64,000 nucleotides of DNA, taken from contig JAJFIR010000014.1 in assembly GCA_021774795.1 (NCBI GenBank), forward strand, positions 1 to 64,000. Reading direction: 5' to 3'. This DNA comes from Emcibacteraceae bacterium. Its GTDB lineage: Bacteria; Pseudomonadota; Alphaproteobacteria; Sphingomonadales; Emcibacteraceae. Position numbers and translations under genes: made by a program. The notes under the pieces were generated by a model. It was not told the origin of the DNA. It ran no database searches and was given only the letters and a program-made list of their open reading frames with translations. Positions 51,071 through 61,049 of the stretch are shown here, one piece after another. Every line of letters starts with the position of its first letter. Position 1 is the first letter of the stretch.

Positions 51071-52522
51071 TCACCGTCCGATAGTTCTCGAAAACTCATC
51101 TAAAGATTCTTGGAAGAAACCAAAGTTGTTTATAACCATCTCAATTTCCATTGAATTGCAGATTTCATATAAAGTGTCGATATAGTCGAGATCTGGTTCG
51201 TATCGATACCCCCCATTTATGACAGATTTTACGGTAATACCTGACAATATTTCCATATGCTGCAGTTGACGAAAATCCCTTATTCTTCTTATAACAATTT
51301 CAAGAAGATACCGCTTGAACCTATTTGTAAATTTATCAGAATTTAAAACTCGATGCATGACTAACCCGAGATTCAGTGCTGCACTTTTAGGAATTGATCT
51401 ATTGTCGTGGGATAACTGAGTATTCGCCCAGCCAATTCTATCTCTATTGTCGATATACTGATATTCACTTATCCAATTTAAATTAGTATCAACAAGATCG
51501 TATATAAGATAATGAAAAATAGTGGGGAACTCTGATTCCAAATTAACATCTTCGTTCGGAGATAATCTGTCGATCATCTCTTTTACAAAATGATCAAAAT
51601 AGTATAACCACATATGCCAAGAAATACCCTTATGCATTGATTGTATTATCATCATATCGAAGAACCTAACAGCTGTATGCACTGGGCAAGAGAATTGATG
51701 CCTTTCAATGAAATCACGGTCCCAGCTGTTGTAAGACCTATTTAAACTTTCGTCTTTTCTTAGTATTTCTATTACAGTATCACCTATAGGTTTGTAAATA
51801 ATATGTTTTTCAGCAGTTCTAGGGTCATCTAAAAAATATCTTAAAAACTTACACTGTTCCGAAAATTGAAAGTTAGGTCCTCTAATTCCTCCATAAAACA
51901 TGCCACCAAATTCATTTACTTCGTGATAAAAAATACTGTTATCTTCTTTAACTAAATTTTCCACATACATTTGGACAAATTTTTCGGCTTTCCAAGGAGA
52001 ATTATTGTCAAAATCATGCAATATCTCCAAAACAATGTATGGGTTTCTATATGACAAAAATTTGACAAATTTAGTGTTTGTAAAAACTTTGTTTGTAGTA
52101 GGTAGAATATTTTCTCTAAAAAGCAAACTAGAATGATTTCCTGCAAGGTTAATTATCTCCTCAAAAGACTCTTTAAACAGCAATTCCTCTATTAGCTTGC
52201 AAAACTCGCCTTCATTTTCCTTCGGAATCACATCTCTATATATTTTGAAAGCAATATAAAAAGCCCAAAAGAAGCAAATCATGTAAATGCTGTTTTGTTG
52301 ATCGAAGCCAAAGGCCCATTTACCCAATGACGGCATTCCAATTGCTTCTAGAATAGGGAAAAATGCAATGTAGTGAATTAGAAAAAACACAACTATTGAA
52401 AATATATAATCAGTTCTCGATACGTATAGCCTAAGATTGTATATTTTTTCTCTCGGCAATAGGGCAAATGCAGCTAATCCAAGACCTACTATAGTCGTAA
52501 GCAAGCTTATTGACGCTTCCAA
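51071..52522 (-). CDS. Membrane protein of unknown function, probable insertion in the purine block
   Basis: The protein has 483 residues, starting from a TTG at 52522 with GGAGAAAG just upstream. Three or four hydrophobic segments occupy residues about 5-100 (LLTTIVGLGLAAFALLP, YIFSIVVFFLIHYIAFFPIL, SIYMICFFWAFYIAFKIY); the remaining about 370 residues are predicted cytoplasmic, helical and rich in Phe, Tyr and Asn. No nucleotide-binding, protease or nuclease motif is evident. Codon use is more AT-rich than in neighbouring purine genes. It runs opposite to the purine genes between purB and the DUF1476 gene, which are usually adjacent in related bacteria. A membrane-anchored accessory protein, possibly defensive, is a speculation only. 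Confidence 0.6.
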   Translation of the reverse strand: MEASISLLTTIVGLGLAAFALLPREKIYNLRLYVSRTDYIFSIVVFFLIHYIAFFPILEAIGMPSLGKWAFGFDQQNSIYMICFFWAFYIAFKIYRDVIPKENEGEFCKLIEELLFKESFEEIINLAGNHSSLLFRENILPTTNKVFTNTKFVKFLSYRNPYIVLEILHDFDNNSPWKAEKFVQMYVENLVKEDNSIFYHEVNEFGGMFYGGIRGPNFQFSEQCKFLRYFLDDPRTAEKHIIYKPIGDTVIEILRKDESLNRSYNSWDRDFIERHQFSCPVHTAVRFFDMMIIQSMHKGISWHMWLYYFDHFVKEMIDRLSPNEDVNLESEFPTIFHYLIYDLVDTNLNWISEYQYIDNRDRIGWANTQLSHDNRSIPKSAALNLGLVMHRVLNSDKFTNRFKRYLLEIVIRRIRDFRQLQHMEILSGITVKSVINGGYRYEPDLDYIDTLYEICNSMEIEMVINNFGFFQESLDEFSRTIGR

Positions 52523-52651
52523 TTTACTTTCTCCACATTAATCGTTGTACGGTCAGATTATTCTATCTAAAAATACGAAAACCGTATCGAGCTTAAAATT
52601 TTTAACAAAATTAGTCAATTAAACTCAGGATCTATCCGGAGAGAATAAAAC

Positions 52652-52685
52652 AAAAAAACCGCCCCAGAAAATGCAGAGGCGGCTT
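52652..52685 (-). terminator. Terminator after the DUF1476 gene
   Basis: In the leftward transcript CCGCCTC pairs with GGGGCGG (one G-U) around a 12-base loop, followed by a run of seven U. It lies about 25 bases after the stop codon at 52709. Confidence 0.8.
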
Positions 52686-52708
52686 TTGAATTCTTTAAAA
52701 CTTATAGT

Positions 52709-53032
52709 TTAAACTTCGGACTTGATCTGCGTAAGAGCGGTTTTCATCAAATCTTCCATTTGTTTGCGCACTTGATGTTCTGATTGATTAGCACCGCTTT
52801 CATCAAGGTCACCTTTGACCTTGCGGTAGACATCATCATCGCCTGTTTCTTCGAAATCACTTTCGATGACTTGGCGGGCATAAGCATCAGCGGCCTCACC
52901 TTCAAGGTTCATAAGACCGGCGGCCCAAAGACCTAATAATTTATTGCGGCGGGCGGTTGCTTTGAATTCCAATTCTTTGTTAAGCGAAAATTGACTTTCT
53001 GATGCTTTTTCCCGATCATCGAACTGTGACAT
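52709..53032 (-). CDS. DUF1476 protein, F1-ATPase zeta (inhibitor) subunit family
   Basis: The protein has 107 residues, all helical. The family opening (FDDREKASESQFSLNKELEF) and LLGLWAAGLMNLEGEAADAYARQVI are clear. Members are found in Alphaproteobacteria and, in Paracoccus, the N-terminal helix blocks the reverse (ATP-hydrolysing) rotation of F1. It sits divergently upstream of purC, the usual place in many Alphaproteobacteria. The gene has its own terminator. Confidence 0.93.
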   Translation of the reverse strand: MSQFDDREKASESQFSLNKELEFKATARRNKLLGLWAAGLMNLEGEAADAYARQVIESDFEETGDDDVYRKVKGDLDESGANQSEHQVRKQMEDLMKTALTQIKSEV

Positions 53033-53230
53033 CGATATTTGCTCCTTAAAATAACTAAAGTTTCAGCAGTACATCATGCCTGTTTACGGTATTTCACATG
53101 ATCTTTCCATGTTTTTTATATAATATGAAAAAAAATATTTTAAAGGCCTAAGTCTGATTGTTTTTAGCTTTTATATAAGCTAGATTGTCCTCGCTTGATT
53201 CTGCTATTTTAAAACTTCTCAAGGACGATC

Positions 53231-53989
53231 ATGTCAGACAAAGAAAAGCTCTATGAAGGTAAAGCCAAAATTCTTTATAAAGGGCCAAGACCGGACACCA
53301 TCATTCAATATTTTAAAGACGATGCCACCGCATTTAACAATGTGAAAAAAGGCACGATCGCGGGCAAGGGAATTATCAATAATAAAATCACCGAACTTGT
53401 CATGACCCGTCTTTCACAAATCGGTATACCGACCCATTTCATTGAAAGATTGTCGGACCGTGAGCAGCTAATTTATGAAGTGGAAATCATACCTCTAGAA
53501 GTAATTGTCAGAAACACCGTCGCCGGAACAATGACCAAAACATTCGGCATAGAGGAAGGCACACGCCTGCCCCGCCCGATCATTGAATTTTCACTAAAAG
53601 ATGATGACCTTGGTGATCCGCTTATTCCGGAAAATCATGTTTTGGTGCTTGGCATTGCTGAAGAATATGAAGTCATCGAAATTATGGAAATGACATCAAA
53701 AATCAATGACTTCCTTCGCGGATTCTTCGCGGGGATTGGCATAGAACTTATTGATTTTAAACTTGAATTCGGTCGTCTGGATGATGGAAATGACGGTCAC
53801 TTCCTTGTTCTTGCTGATGAATTTAGTCCCGATAATTGCCGCCTCTGGGATTTTGAAACCGGTGAAAAAATGGATAAAGACCGTTTCCGCCGTGACCTCG
53901 GCGGTGAAGTAGAAGCTTATCAGGAAGTCGCAAGACGTCTTGGTGTATCGCTCGAACTGGAAGACCCCAAAGCAGAAGACGAAGAATAG
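53231..53989 (+). CDS. purC: Phosphoribosylaminoimidazole-succinocarboxamide synthase
   Basis: The protein has 252 residues. [10 protein letters not shown] is the family start, then [31 protein letters not shown] and [13 protein letters not shown]. It ligates aspartate to CAIR using ATP. It is first in the rightward run purC-purS-purQ-purL-bolA-grxD; the gap to purS is 35 bases. Confidence 0.98.
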   Translation: MSDKEKLYEGKAKILYKGPRPDTIIQYFKDDATAFNNVKKGTIAGKGIINNKITELVMTRLSQIGIPTHFIERLSDREQLIYEVEIIPLEVIVRNTVAGTMTKTFGIEEGTRLPRPIIEFSLKDDDLGDPLIPENHVLVLGIAEEYEVIEIMEMTSKINDFLRGFFAGIGIELIDFKLEFGRLDDGNDGHFLVLADEFSPDNCRLWDFETGEKMDKDRFRRDLGGEVEAYQEVARRLGVSLELEDPKAEDEE

Positions 53990-54024
53990 TTATATTTTAA
54001 AATAATTTTATAAGGAACAATTCC

Positions 54025-54264
54025 GTGAAAGCACGTGTTCATATTACTCTTAAAAACGGCGTATTAGACCCCCAGGGAAAAGCCATTCAGCACGCCCTGC
54101 TTGCCCTTGGTTTTGACGGCGTTGATGATGTACGCCAAGGTAAATATATCGAACTTGACCTTAGTGAAAATGATAAAGACAAAGCACACACCCATGTGGA
54201 AGACATGTGCAAAAAACTTCTTTCCAATATGGTGATTGAAAATTACGCCATTGATATTGATTAA
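54025..54264 (+). CDS. purS: FGAM synthase, PurS subunit
   Basis: The protein has 79 residues with a GTG start at 54025 (AAGGAA eight bases before). ARVHITLKNGVLDPQGKAIQHAL and GFDGVDDVRQGKYIELDL are diagnostic. PurS bridges the glutaminase PurQ and the synthase PurL. It lies between purC and purQ, with 27 bases to purQ. Confidence 0.97.
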   Translation: MKARVHITLKNGVLDPQGKAIQHALLALGFDGVDDVRQGKYIELDLSENDKDKAHTHVEDMCKKLLSNMVIENYAIDID

Positions 54265-54291
54265 ATTGTTTGGCCGACAAGGAATATTAAA

Positions 54292-54981
54292 ATGAAATCT
54301 GCTGTTATGACCTTCCCCGCTTCGAACTGCGACCGGGATATGTATGACGCGCTTGAAAAAATTACCGGAAAGGTGCCCCATAAAATATGGCATCAGGATA
54401 CTGAAATACCGCCCGTTGATTTAATCGCCTTACCGGGCGGTTTTTCTTTTGGTGATTATCTTCGCTGCGGGGCAATGGCCGCACGCTCCCCTGCTATAAA
54501 ACAAGTGCTTGCCCACGCGCAGCGCGGCGGCAATGTTATCGGCATATGCAACGGCTTTCAGGTGCTCACTGAAATGGGCCTGCTGCCCGGGGCGTTAATG
54601 CGTAATCGTTCTTTAAAGTTCGTTTGTAAAACCGTTAATTTAAAAGTGGAAAATGCCAACACCACTTACACAAGTGCCTATCATGAAAATCAGAATATCG
54701 AAATCCCGGTTGCGCATCATGACGGAAACTATTTTGCCGATGATGAAACGCTCACCCGTATCGAAGATAACGGTCAGGTGGTATTTCGTTATGTCGATAA
54801 AGGCGGTGAAGTGAGCAAAGATGCTAATCCAAACGGATCACAGCATAATATCGCCGGTATAACCAACGAACGCGGCAACATACTTGGCATGATGCCCCAC
54901 CCGGAAAGATTTATCGAAGACATTCAAGGCGGCACCGATGGCCGCGGTTTTTTTGAAAGCATTATAAATTCCCTAAACTAG
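54292..54981 (+). CDS. purQ: FGAM synthase, glutaminase subunit PurQ
   Basis: The protein has 229 residues. It is a class I amidotransferase: [20 protein letters not shown], the nucleophile Cys in [19 protein letters not shown], and His-Glu in MMPHPERF. It supplies ammonia to PurL. It ends 12 bases before purL. Confidence 0.98.
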   Translation: MKSAVMTFPASNCDRDMYDALEKITGKVPHKIWHQDTEIPPVDLIALPGGFSFGDYLRCGAMAARSPAIKQVLAHAQRGGNVIGICNGFQVLTEMGLLPGALMRNRSLKFVCKTVNLKVENANTTYTSAYHENQNIEIPVAHHDGNYFADDETLTRIEDNGQVVFRYVDKGGEVSKDANPNGSQHNIAGITNERGNILGMMPHPERFIEDIQGGTDGRGFFESIINSLN

Positions 54982-54993
54982 GTTTTTAATAGT

Positions 54994-57216
54994 ATGACTG
55001 AAACAAACTGGAATAATAACGTAGAGATCACGCCGGAGATCGTCAAAGAACACGGGCTGTCTGACTCAGAACATAAATTGATGATCAAAATTCTTGGCCG
55101 CAACCCTTCGCTCACGGAACTTGGCATTTTTTCAGTAATGTGGAGCGAGCATTGCTCTTATAAATCATCAAAATTGCATTTAAAAACACTTCCTACCACG
55201 GCCCCTTGGGTTATTCACGGCCCCGGCGAAAATGCCGGTGTTATTGATATCGGTGATAATCAGGCCGTCATATTCAAAATGGAAAGTCACAATCACCCGT
55301 CTTATATTGAACCATATCAGGGGGCGGCAACCGGCGTTGGCGGGATACTGCGCGATGTGTTTACAATGGGTGCAAGGCCCATTGCAAATATGAACGCCCT
55401 TCGTTTTGGCTCACCCGACCATCATAAAACAAGACATTTGTTAAGCGGCGTTGTCGAAGGCATCGGCGGCTACGGCAACTGCGTTGGTGTGCCGACCGTT
55501 GGCGGTGAAACAAATTTCCATCCGTCATATGACGGTAATATACTGGTAAACGCCATGACAGTCGGCCTTGCGGATCAGGATAAAATATTCCTATCGGCAG
55601 CGGCTGGTGTGGGTAACCCGGTAATTTATGTTGGATCAAAAACCGGACGTGACGGCATTCACGGCGCGACAATGGCATCAGCCGAATTTACAGAAGACAG
55701 CGAAGAAAAACGCCCCACCGTTCAGGTAGGTGATCCGTTCACGGAAAAACTTCTGATCGAAGCCTGTCTTGAGCTTATGTCAACCGACATGGTTGTCGCT
55801 ATTCAGGATATGGGTGCTGCGGGCCTTACATCATCATCCGTTGAAATGGCATCGGGGGGTGGTGTTGGCTTTGCCCTTAATCTGGATATGGTGCCGCAGC
55901 GCGAGGAAGGCATGACCCCTTATGAAATGATGCTTTCTGAAAGTCAGGAACGCATGCTTGTCGTGCTTAAACCGGACCGCGTTGAAGAAGCCAAAGAAAT
56001 TTTCGTCCGTTGGGATCTGGATTTCGCGGTGATTGGTGAAATCGCCGGCGACGGCAATCTTACACTGTCGTGGAAAGGTGATATTGTCGCCGATATTCCG
56101 ACCCAGCCACTGGCGGATAACTCGCCGGAGTATGATCGTCCCTGGATTAAGACGCAAGCCCCCGCAACGATTGATCCGAATGATGTCGCAAGCCCCAATG
56201 ATTTGGGCGAAACACTTATAAAGATGATCGCAAGCGCCAATCTTTCAAGCCGTGCCTGGATCTGGCAACAATATGATAATCAGGTGATGGCTGACACCAT
56301 TCAGATGCCCGGTGGTGATGCCGCTGTTGTTCGGGTACACGGAACAGACAAAGCACTGGCCATTTCCACGGACTGTACACCGCGTTATTGTTACGCCGAC
56401 CCGTTTGAAGGCGGCAAGCAGGCCGTAGCAGAAACATGGCGCAATATTACATCAGTTGGCGCAACACCGTTGGCCATTACAGATTGTCTAAATTTTGGAA
56501 ATCCCGAAAGGCCCGATATCATGGGGCAGTTCGTTGGTGCCATTGATGGCCTGCGCGAAGCATGCTCCATTCTTGAATATCCGGTTGTGAGCGGAAATGT
56601 ATCGCTTTATAACGAAACCAACGGCACGGGAATTCACCCAACCCCGGCAATTGGTGGTGTAGGATTAATGGAAGACAGCAGTAAAATGGTCAAAATCGCG
56701 CCAAAGGATGAAGGCGATGTAATTATTTTGGTGGGTGAAAGCAAAGGGCATATCGGTTGCTCGCAATATTTAAGCATTATCGAAGGCCGAGAAGAAGGCG
56801 CGCCGCCGCCGATTGACCTCATGCTCGAAAAGAAAAACGGAAATTTTGTCCGCAAACACATCATTAACGGTAATATAAATGCCTGTCATGATATTTCGGA
56901 TGGCGGAATTTTTATTGCACTTGCAGAAATGGCGATGGCGTCACACAAAGGAATGGATATTTCGCTTAACAATAATTCAATTCCTGTCCATACTTATGGT
57001 TACGGCGAAGATCAGGCAAGATATATCATCAGCACGACTGCCCTTGAAGTGGATCAAATAATCGCAGACGCCGAACAATCCGGCGTTAAAGTAGAAAGAA
57101 TTGGGGTAGTACGCGGTGAAGAACTCATGATAGAAGATTGCTTCAGCATTCCGGTTAATGAATTACTTGACGCTCATGCATCTTGGATGCCAAACTATAT
57201 GTCAAACGAAGCATAG
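54994..57216 (+). CDS. purL: FGAM synthase, PurL subunit (small type)
   Basis: The protein has 740 residues, the size of the PurL used with separate PurS and PurQ. Motifs include [44 protein letters not shown] and [18 protein letters not shown], with a repeat of the same fold in the second half ([27 protein letters not shown]). It amidates FGAR to FGAM with ATP. bolA follows after nine bases. Confidence 0.98.
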   Translation: MTETNWNNNVEITPEIVKEHGLSDSEHKLMIKILGRNPSLTELGIFSVMWSEHCSYKSSKLHLKTLPTTAPWVIHGPGENAGVIDIGDNQAVIFKMESHNHPSYIEPYQGAATGVGGILRDVFTMGARPIANMNALRFGSPDHHKTRHLLSGVVEGIGGYGNCVGVPTVGGETNFHPSYDGNILVNAMTVGLADQDKIFLSAAAGVGNPVIYVGSKTGRDGIHGATMASAEFTEDSEEKRPTVQVGDPFTEKLLIEACLELMSTDMVVAIQDMGAAGLTSSSVEMASGGGVGFALNLDMVPQREEGMTPYEMMLSESQERMLVVLKPDRVEEAKEIFVRWDLDFAVIGEIAGDGNLTLSWKGDIVADIPTQPLADNSPEYDRPWIKTQAPATIDPNDVASPNDLGETLIKMIASANLSSRAWIWQQYDNQVMADTIQMPGGDAAVVRVHGTDKALAISTDCTPRYCYADPFEGGKQAVAETWRNITSVGATPLAITDCLNFGNPERPDIMGQFVGAIDGLREACSILEYPVVSGNVSLYNETNGTGIHPTPAIGGVGLMEDSSKMVKIAPKDEGDVIILVGESKGHIGCSQYLSIIEGREEGAPPPIDLMLEKKNGNFVRKHIINGNINACHDISDGGIFIALAEMAMASHKGMDISLNNNSIPVHTYGYGEDQARYIISTTALEVDQIIADAEQSGVKVERIGVVRGEELMIEDCFSIPVNELLDAHASWMPNYMSNEA

Positions 57217-57225
57217 GAGAAGAAC

Positions 57226-57459
57226 ATGGCATTAGAAGCCCCGGAAATTAAGAATATGATTTTGGAAATTTTGCCAGGTGCCGAAGTTCAAATACAGGAT
57301 ATGCGCGGCGATGGTAGCCAATTTGCTGCTCATGTTGTATCCAGTGAATTTATCGGTAAAAACAGAGTGCAACAACATCAAATGGTCTATAAAGCCCTTA
57401 AAGGAAAAATTGGCGCCGAACTACATGCTCTTTCGCTTCAGACTTCAGCACCGGAATAA
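57226..57459 (+). CDS. bolA: BolA family protein
   Basis: The protein has 77 residues. GGAG lies just before the ATG. The class II KH-like fold is shown by [30 protein letters not shown] with the conserved His residues that, with a CGFS glutaredoxin, coordinate a [2Fe-2S] cluster. Its partner gene grxD follows, which is the standard alphaproteobacterial order; the pair acts in iron regulation or Fe-S trafficking. Confidence 0.95.
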   Translation: MALEAPEIKNMILEILPGAEVQIQDMRGDGSQFAAHVVSSEFIGKNRVQQHQMVYKALKGKIGAELHALSLQTSAPE

Positions 57460-57551
57460 AACGAAGCCTTGAGCGCGGTTCATGGGACGCAAAGCGCACC
57501 GGAACCAAAATTAAAATTATAAACAACACGCTACTTATCAGGAAAAAGAAA

Positions 57552-57884
57552 ATGACAAACCCCGTATCCGACCGCATTAAAGATGATGTAACAAGCAATG
57601 ACATTGTCCTTTATATGAAAGGCGATCCCATGTTCCCACAGTGCGGGTTTTCCGCAACCGTGATTGAAATTTTAAACTATTTCAATGTGGAATATAAAAC
57701 CCATAACGTTCTTCAGGATGAAAGCCTACGCGACGGCATTAAGCAATATAGCGACTGGCCAACAATCCCGCAGCTTTATGTAAAAGGTGAATTTCTTGGT
57801 GGTTGCGACATTATTCGCGAAATGGCGGCAAATGGTGAACTGGTTGCTCATTTTGAAGCCAGCGGCATCAGCCCGAAAGAATAA
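57552..57884 (+). CDS. grxD: Monothiol glutaredoxin, Grx4 type
   Basis: The protein has 110 residues. [19 protein letters not shown] contains the CGFS active site, [20 protein letters not shown] the cis-Pro and glutathione-binding part. CGFS glutaredoxins carry glutathione-ligated [2Fe-2S] clusters and form heterodimers with BolA proteins, here encoded 92 bases upstream. It closes the purine/Fe-S run. Confidence 0.97.
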   Translation: MTNPVSDRIKDDVTSNDIVLYMKGDPMFPQCGFSATVIEILNYFNVEYKTHNVLQDESLRDGIKQYSDWPTIPQLYVKGEFLGGCDIIREMAANGELVAHFEASGISPKE

Positions 57885-58029
57885 TTCTTTTTAGTAAATC
57901 GATGATCTATACATAAATTCTTAACTTTGGTAATGCTTGAAATATTTACTTTCTCATTTGCGTGTTATATAATTTCGTCATATATGGGGGGTATTTGATA
58001 CTTATTCTTCTACTATAGGGAGTAAACTC

Positions 58030-58614
58030 ATGTCCTACCGCGACGATATTTCCAGCCACTGTTTAAAAATACTTTCGGTGATGTTTATATCCATTTCAAT
58101 TCTTTTAATTCCTGAAACAGGGTTTTCGCAGCAAAATCAATCCCTTGAACTAGGAAACAGAGATTCTGTTTCCAGCCGAGCTGCTGCTAGAAATGAAGAA
58201 AAACAGAAAGAACTATTAAAAAAAATAGAGAAAATCCGTAAAGCCATTAACAGAGAAAGATTCCAGGAGGCTGCTGAACAATCCATTGCTATTCTCGAAG
58301 AAGAAGAAGCAGAAAGTGATATGAATAATTTTGTACCAAGTGATTTTTATAAAGAAGCCTATAATTGTCTTTGTGTCAGTGCAACAGGACTTCGCCAAGT
58401 TCAATATGCAATGGATGCATGTAATACGTCACTCATAATGAATAAAGATCACTGGGAAACCTTAAAAAGTCGTGCCACGTTATACTATTTAACGACTGAT
58501 TATTCAAATGCTCTAAAAGATTTCCAGGCTGCGCTAACAAATGCACCTGATGAACGAAAAATTAAAAATTCTTTACGTCGAAATATTGAATTAGTGGAAT
58601 CTAAAATCGAGTAA
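58030..58614 (+). CDS. Exported TPR-like protein
   Basis: The protein has 194 residues with a signal peptide to about residue 35 (VMFISISILLIPETGFSQ). The mature part has a charged coiled coil (RNEEKQKELLKKIEKIRKAI) and then two to three TPR-like helical pairs: EAYNCLCVSATGLRQVQYAMDAC, HWETLKSRATLYYLTTDYSNALKDFQAAL. It probably acts as a periplasmic protein-interaction module. A terminator follows. No operon partner. Confidence 0.65.
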   Translation: MSYRDDISSHCLKILSVMFISISILLIPETGFSQQNQSLELGNRDSVSSRAAARNEEKQKELLKKIEKIRKAINRERFQEAAEQSIAILEEEEAESDMNNFVPSDFYKEAYNCLCVSATGLRQVQYAMDACNTSLIMNKDHWETLKSRATLYYLTTDYSNALKDFQAALTNAPDERKIKNSLRRNIELVESKIE

Positions 58615-58656
58615 TAGCTATTCCTCCAAAAGAATAGTTTTTATTGCATTAACTTT

Positions 58657-58685
58657 AAAAGGCATCCAAATTGAATGCCTTTTTT
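58657..58685 (+). terminator. Terminator after the TPR-like gene
   Basis: Arms AAAAGGCAT and ATGCCTTTT enclose a nine-base loop and are followed by T residues, about 40 bases after the stop codon at 58614. The A tract on the other side allows leftward action on the GNAT remnant as well. Confidence 0.8.
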
Positions 58686-58709
58686 AATTGGATAGGTTAT
58701 ATGTTCCGA

Positions 58710-58983
58710 TTAATTACGTAGAACAGTTTTCTTAAAATTAAACGACGTGACGGTAAACCCTTCTCGAAAATAAAATTTATGAGCATCGCCGCATTTCCTG
58801 TCTGAACAATGAACATCCAACAACTGTGCCCTCATCAACCGCCGCGATAAGGCGGCCGCCCTGACTTTCAATTTCCCGAATAAGCGGTAAATATTCCTGT
58901 TCAATCAGGTGCGGCCTTAACTGGTGCATCACTTCGAATGTATAGCTGATTTCTTCACCAGACTTACATTCAATGACTTCCAT
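58710..58983 (-). pseudogene. GNAT acetyltransferase remnant with internal deletion
   Basis: From the ATG at 58983 about 60 residues read as the start of a GNAT protein (GEEISYTFEVMHQLRPHLIEQ, then RLIAAVDEGTVVGCSLF). The frame then fails. In another frame the same region continues as GDAHKFYFREGFTVTSFNFKK, a typical GNAT C-terminus ending at 58710. The central acetyl-CoA-binding part (the Arg/Gln-x-x-Gly-x-Gly loop and following helix) is missing; the join falls near 58790-58810. An intact member would have about 145 residues, so about 60 are lost. This is a decayed gene. Confidence 0.75.
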
Positions 58984-59027
58984 TTTTTCCTCGACTATCG
59001 CAAGCAGGCATTCATCAACTTAAATTT

Positions 59028-59924
59028 TCAACTTAAATTCTCGGTGAAAAACTCGAGCGTTCGACCCCATGCAAGATTTGCCATTTCTTCAACATAACGG
59101 CCGGTACTGTCATTATGAAAGCCGTGACGCGACCCCGGATACATATGCATTTCATATTTAGCGCCATTAGCTTTTAACACTTCTTCGTAAGGTGGCCAAC
59201 TGGCATTCACGCGCTCGTCCATTTCAGCGAGTTGAACCATCACCGGTCCCTTGACATTACCAACAATGTCGTTGCCTGCCGGCGTGCCGTAAAAAGGCAC
59301 TGCCGCATCAATAACATCAGGAAGGCTCGCCGCCAGGAAATTACTGACATAACCACCAAAACAAAATCCGACAACACCAAGCTTACCGCTTGATAGTCCA
59401 TGACCTTTCAGAAAATGTGCTGCTGCGATGAAGTCCGCCTCAATTTTGCTGCGGTCTAAACTACTTTGCATTGAGCGTCCTTCGTCATCATTTCCCGGAT
59501 AACCCCCAAGTGGATGCAAAGCATCAGGAGCAAAGGCAACAAAACCGGCCTTGGCCAAACGCCGCGCAACATCTTTAACATAAGGGTTAAGACCTCTATT
59601 CTCGTGAACCACCAGAACCGCAGGCGCGGTGCCTCCTTCCGCCAGCCCACTTGGCTGTACCAGATAGCCGCGCCCTTCTCCATGACCATCAGGTGACGGA
59701 AATGTCGCATATGTTGCTTTGATATCTTCATCGTTGAACGAAACCTGCTCAGCAAGTGCATAATTCGGTATTAAGGCACCCGTTAACATTGCCATCGTCA
59801 GGCCACCAACCGCGATGGACCCTAACCTGTCCATAAATTCGCGCCGGCCCATCATGCCGTGAGCATATGCATCATACCAGTCAAATGCCTCTTCCGGAAT
59901 TTTAATTTGTGTTTCGGTCTTCAT
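59028..59924 (-). CDS. Dienelactone hydrolase family protein, Tat-type (second copy)
   Basis: The protein has 298 residues. The triad is Cys in VGFCFGGYVSN, Asp in AEMDERVNA and His in GSRHGFHNDS, with HENRGLNPYV as the oxyanion block. About 26 residues precede GRREFMDRLG, a twin-arginine motif followed by a hydrophobic region ending in NYALAEQ. It resembles the protein at 19323-20213 in this long pre-Tat segment, in the HENRGLN block and in YPGNDDEGR/DDDEGRE, so the two are paralogues. It is in the opposite orientation to grxD and stands alone. Confidence 0.88.
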   Translation of the reverse strand: MKTETQIKIPEEAFDWYDAYAHGMMGRREFMDRLGSIAVGGLTMAMLTGALIPNYALAEQVSFNDEDIKATYATFPSPDGHGEGRGYLVQPSGLAEGGTAPAVLVVHENRGLNPYVKDVARRLAKAGFVAFAPDALHPLGGYPGNDDEGRSMQSSLDRSKIEADFIAAAHFLKGHGLSSGKLGVVGFCFGGYVSNFLAASLPDVIDAAVPFYGTPAGNDIVGNVKGPVMVQLAEMDERVNASWPPYEEVLKANGAKYEMHMYPGSRHGFHNDSTGRYVEEMANLAWGRTLEFFTENLS

Positions 59925-60151
59925 ATCCTATCCTTTCATCCAATTATTACATTTCATAAAATTTCTACCCCTACCATGACCCCGAACCAACATTTTATGT
60001 ACCTTAGCTTATTGGTTTAATGATCATTGATAACCTCACCTAAGAAGAGAGTAGCCGAAAAGAAATAAATTGCAAATTTAAGCAGTCAATTGTGGCCGCA
60101 TTAACGTCATAGCAGTCATTTAATTTAGTCCAATTCCAATTATTCTTATTT

Positions 60152-61021
60152 TCAGTTAGTACGACATAAAACCTGCGCGACAGTCAGGCCGCCGCGCAGC
60201 TCTTCGCCAACTATTGAAAAATCAGCGGGGTTAAGGGTCGTTGACCTTGCCGGGCTTGACGCAACATTCATAATTTCAACATCGCTCTGATTAAGCAGAT
60301 CACCAATTTTCAGAGGCATTGATGAAAATGACCGGCCGCGCCTGATCGACCCGGCCACATGAATACCGACAACACTTCCGTCCTTATTTAAAATAGGTCC
60401 GCCGCTAATACCGCCAAGCGGTTCATTATGGTCCGGTACTCTTATTTTTTCCGCCCACACGAAAACCGGTTCCCTAGCTCGTCTTGTTCCCGTGGTTTTT
60501 ATAGTACGCCGACCAATGAGTTTTGAGTATACCGCGCCCGGTTCACCATGAGGGAAACCAAAATGAAATCCTTCCTGATTAAAAATTGGCGTTGAATAAT
60601 CAATCGGAAGAGCAGCATACCCGCCATCTGTTTGCAAAATGCTGACATCGCCTGCCGTGTGCTCAGCAATATTTTGAACACGCAACGGACGATTGAACGG
60701 CCTAAGTAACATCAATTGGTCACATCCATTGGTCACATGTCGTGCCGTCACCCATAGCCCCCGTTCATCTATCGAAAACGCCGTACCGGTATATTGTTGA
60801 CGTCCGCCTTTTTCCTCGTCCTCAATTTCAACAACCGGATCACGCGGTGATGCGGGTCCAATCTCGCCGAACCCTTCCGGCGGCGCATCAGCCAGCGGCG
60901 GCAGGGTCTGTTCGTCGTGCGGCTTTAATTCAGGATAACCTTCACCGCCTTCTTTACCCATTTCGCCAAGAATAACAACAATGATCAAAATAAAAATTGC
61001 GAATTTGGTTGACCCATTCAT
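60152..61021 (-). CDS. Membrane-anchored trypsin-like serine protease
   Basis: The protein has 289 residues. One N-terminal membrane helix (FAIFILIIVVILG) is followed by a proline/glutamate-rich linker and a protease domain from about residue 76. The triad is H95 in WVTARHVTNGC, D125 in HTAGDVSIL and S206 in GGISGGPIL. The layout resembles DegP/HtrA protease cores but there is no PDZ domain; two cysteines (C100 and one near the end) could pair. It acts in the periplasm. It is 28 bases downstream of the GST gene on the same strand. Confidence 0.85.
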   Translation of the reverse strand: MNGSTKFAIFILIIVVILGEMGKEGGEGYPELKPHDEQTLPPLADAPPEGFGEIGPASPRDPVVEIEDEEKGGRQQYTGTAFSIDERGLWVTARHVTNGCDQLMLLRPFNRPLRVQNIAEHTAGDVSILQTDGGYAALPIDYSTPIFNQEGFHFGFPHGEPGAVYSKLIGRRTIKTTGTRRAREPVFVWAEKIRVPDHNEPLGGISGGPILNKDGSVVGIHVAGSIRRGRSFSSMPLKIGDLLNQSDVEIMNVASSPARSTTLNPADFSIVGEELRGGLTVAQVLCRTN

Positions 61022-61049
61022 CTATATATTATCCAAACTCATTTATATA

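Noticed and set aside
57460-57551. GGTTC/GAACC inverted repeat between bolA and grxD as a terminator or attenuator
   Set aside because: Only five paired bases around a 20-base loop and no T run; likely chance.
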